Shown here one piece after another: positions 37,199 to 38,537 of a stretch of DNA of 38,537 nucleotides; the first letter of the stretch is position 1; every line of letters begins with the position of its first letter. The position numbers and the translations under genes were made by a program. Source of the stretch: Clostridia bacterium. Its GTDB lineage: Bacteria > Bacillota > Clostridia > Christensenellales > CAG-1252. Location: the NCBI GenBank assembly GCA_017455605.1, contig JAFSZO010000065.1:1-38537 (forward strand). Direction: 5' to 3'. Under the pieces are notes generated by a model. It searched no databases. It worked only from the letters and a program-made list of their open reading frames with translations, and was not told where the DNA came from.

Positions 37199-38537
37199 AT
37201 GAGCTTGGATTGGGAACTGATCAACAGGGTCGCGGCATATTACGAGTTTTCCGGAGGCAGCCTCGGAAGAGATTTTTGCGAATTCAGAAGAGGCGGGATC
37301 GCCGATTACTACGACGAAGGGAATCGGCAGATCGGCGAACAGAGGCTGATGCCGCTGGTTCGTAACTATCTCAGGTACGGCATCAGTCGCTCGGACAGAA
37401 AAGAGGTCGGGGCGCTTCTCGACTTTTTGGTCGATCTGACGAAGAAACCGAATACCAAGCTGAGACGTTACGACGGTTCGCGCGAAATGAAGAAATATCT
37501 ATTGAAAGGAGAAGGAGGAAGCAACATCATGGAAAGGAATTACGATAACTGTTGGTTTATAAGGAGTCTCGACAACGTGATCGAGGGGTTGCGTGTCAGC
37601 GTCAATTATTTGACCTCTCTTAAAGAGGGCTTGACGATGGATAGTGCCCGCTCGGATGCGGATGTCTTGATCGGCAGATACGAGGCGCTGATCGGCAGGG
37701 TCGAAGCGCTGAAAGACGCTCCGCCCGAGACGCAGACCGCCGTCACCGAGGAACTCAAGCCTGTGATCGCTGAACTCACCCGGGAGCATAATGAGAATCT
37801 TCGCCTCAGGCATTTGTCTCCCTCTCTGTCCGGTCCCGGGGAGCAGAACGTCTTCAACAGGATCGAGCCGAAACTGAAGAGTGCGGAGTCGGCGGCGGTC
37901 ACCTTGAGGAGGGGCAGCAAAAGACCGAACGCCGATGGCGTTGCCGCCGCGACGATCAGTCGCGGCAACTGGGAGGAGCTGCAGGCCCTTGCCGACGTCA
38001 GGCAGTATCGCGCGCTTTGCAACGCTTTGAAGGCGGAGATCGAGGAGACCTTGAGGAGAAAAGAGGAATACTTGAACAGAGAGCGCACCTCTTCCGATCT
38101 GACGGACAGAATGATCGAAGAGAAACAAGCCGCCAAGAAGAAGCTGGAAGAAAAAGCCGCGAAGCTCGCGCTCGACTATGAGAACGGGTTGATCGACGAC
38201 AAAGCTATCTCTGCGGAAGCGGATAGCATCGAGTCCGAGATGATGGATCTGGAGGATGCTCTCGAAGACCTTTACGAAGTAAAGAGGAACAGACCTACCG
38301 ATAACCTTGCCACCGAAAAAGCCTTTTTCGAGCAGACTCGTCTGTATTGGGATCGCATCTGCGTTTGCTTCGGCGGATTGCTGGAGGATACGACGTCGGA
38401 TCGCAGGATGGTCGAGCATTTCGAAGGGATCAGTGCCGGATTGCGTACCTTTGCGGCATACTTGAACGATTTCGACGACAACGGACACAGCCTCGATCTG
38501 AACGGCTTGAACGCCACGATGGAGAGCATCACGGAGC
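37199..38537 (+). CDS. Coiled-coil protein of unknown function (3' partial)
   Basis: Open reading frame from ATG 37199 to the window edge with no stop; 446 residues are visible. AAGGAG (37183-37188) is 10 nt upstream, and the gene starts 27 nt after the zinc-ribbon/Sel1-like gene, so it belongs to the same operon. Residues 1-100 form a small mixed domain (GGSLGRDFCEFRRGG, YLRYGISRSDRKEVGALLDF). The segment about 112-235 is helical. A strongly charged coiled coil covers about 272-362 (NALKAEIEETLRRKEEYL, EEKQAAKKKLEEKAAKLA). No membrane helix or signal peptide is seen, and no family was recognised. An in-frame ATG at 37529 with a strong ribosome site could produce a shorter form starting at residue 111. 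Confidence 0.82.
   Translation, partial: MSLDWELINRVAAYYEFSGGSLGRDFCEFRRGGIADYYDEGNRQIGEQRLMPLVRNYLRYGISRSDRKEVGALLDFLVDLTKKPNTKLRRYDGSREMKKYLLKGEGGSNIMERNYDNCWFIRSLDNVIEGLRVSVNYLTSLKEGLTMDSARSDADVLIGRYEALIGRVEALKDAPPETQTAVTEELKPVIAELTREHNENLRLRHLSPSLSGPGEQNVFNRIEPKLKSAESAAVTLRRGSKRPNADGVAAATISRGNWEELQALADVRQYRALCNALKAEIEETLRRKEEYLNRERTSSDLTDRMIEEKQAAKKKLEEKAAKLALDYENGLIDDKAISAEADSIESEMMDLEDALEDLYEVKRNRPTDNLATEKAFFEQTRLYWDRICVCFGGLLEDTTSDRRMVEHFEGISAGLRTFAAYLNDFDDNGHSLDLNGLNATMESITE
37505..37531 (+). promoter_or_regulatory. Possible internal ribosome binding site and start within the coiled-coil gene
   Basis: AAAGGAGAAGGAGGAAG (37505-37521) resembles two overlapping Shine-Dalgarno sequences, about 10 nt before the in-frame ATG at 37529-37531. 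In the full-length protein this stretch encodes LKGEGG, a plausible linker between the N-terminal domain and the helical part. Confidence 0.4.

Overview
The window reads as a chromosomal fragment of a GC-rich anaerobic Firmicute, most likely a Clostridia/Christensenellales-type gut bacterium. This is inferred from the Clostridia-style dgt-dnaG-rpoD-trmK-nif3 order, a short SigA-type sigma factor, an ECF-transporter S component, giant GLUG/MBG-repeat surface proteins and strong AGGAGG-type ribosome binding sites. No rRNA, tRNA, CRISPR array, insertion sequence or integrase was seen. Every recognisable gene lies on the + strand. The very long minus-strand reading frames are codon-bias shadows.

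Region 1 (1-14550) is the 3' part of one enormous gene. The frame is open at the left edge, so its start lies outside the window. It encodes about 12 mosaic units, each a GLUG/beta-helix segment, an N-x-W motif and a small beta domain with a GWY/GYF-like motif. These are followed by a block of YDG/MBG-like domains, one C-terminal membrane helix and a roughly 180-residue acidic cytoplasmic tail.

Region 2 (14560-23204) is core housekeeping: an ECF S component, then a promoter and a tight run dgt, dnaG, rpoD, trmK, nif3-like, C4 zinc-ribbon coiled coil and putP, closed by a strong rho-independent terminator at 23168-23204. Most junctions overlap or are under 25 nt.

Region 3 (23389 to the window end) is an accessory operon led by a near-consensus promoter (TTGACA-N17-TAAAAT). 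Its six genes are separated by only 12-27 nt. They encode an Hsp70/DnaK-like protein with altered catalytic residues, a RapA/SNF2-like helicase with a cysteine-rich tail, a cysteine-rich protein of unknown family, a protein with five membrane helices and about 1700 residues of extracellular MBG-type repeats, a zinc-ribbon/Sel1-like protein, and a coiled-coil protein that runs off the right edge. I do not recognise this combination as a described system. A membrane-anchored extracellular repeat protein co-transcribed with a chaperone-fold protein and a nucleic-acid motor is the strongest candidate here for undescribed biology. Its function (surface sensing, defence or conflict, envelope assembly) cannot be decided from sequence alone.
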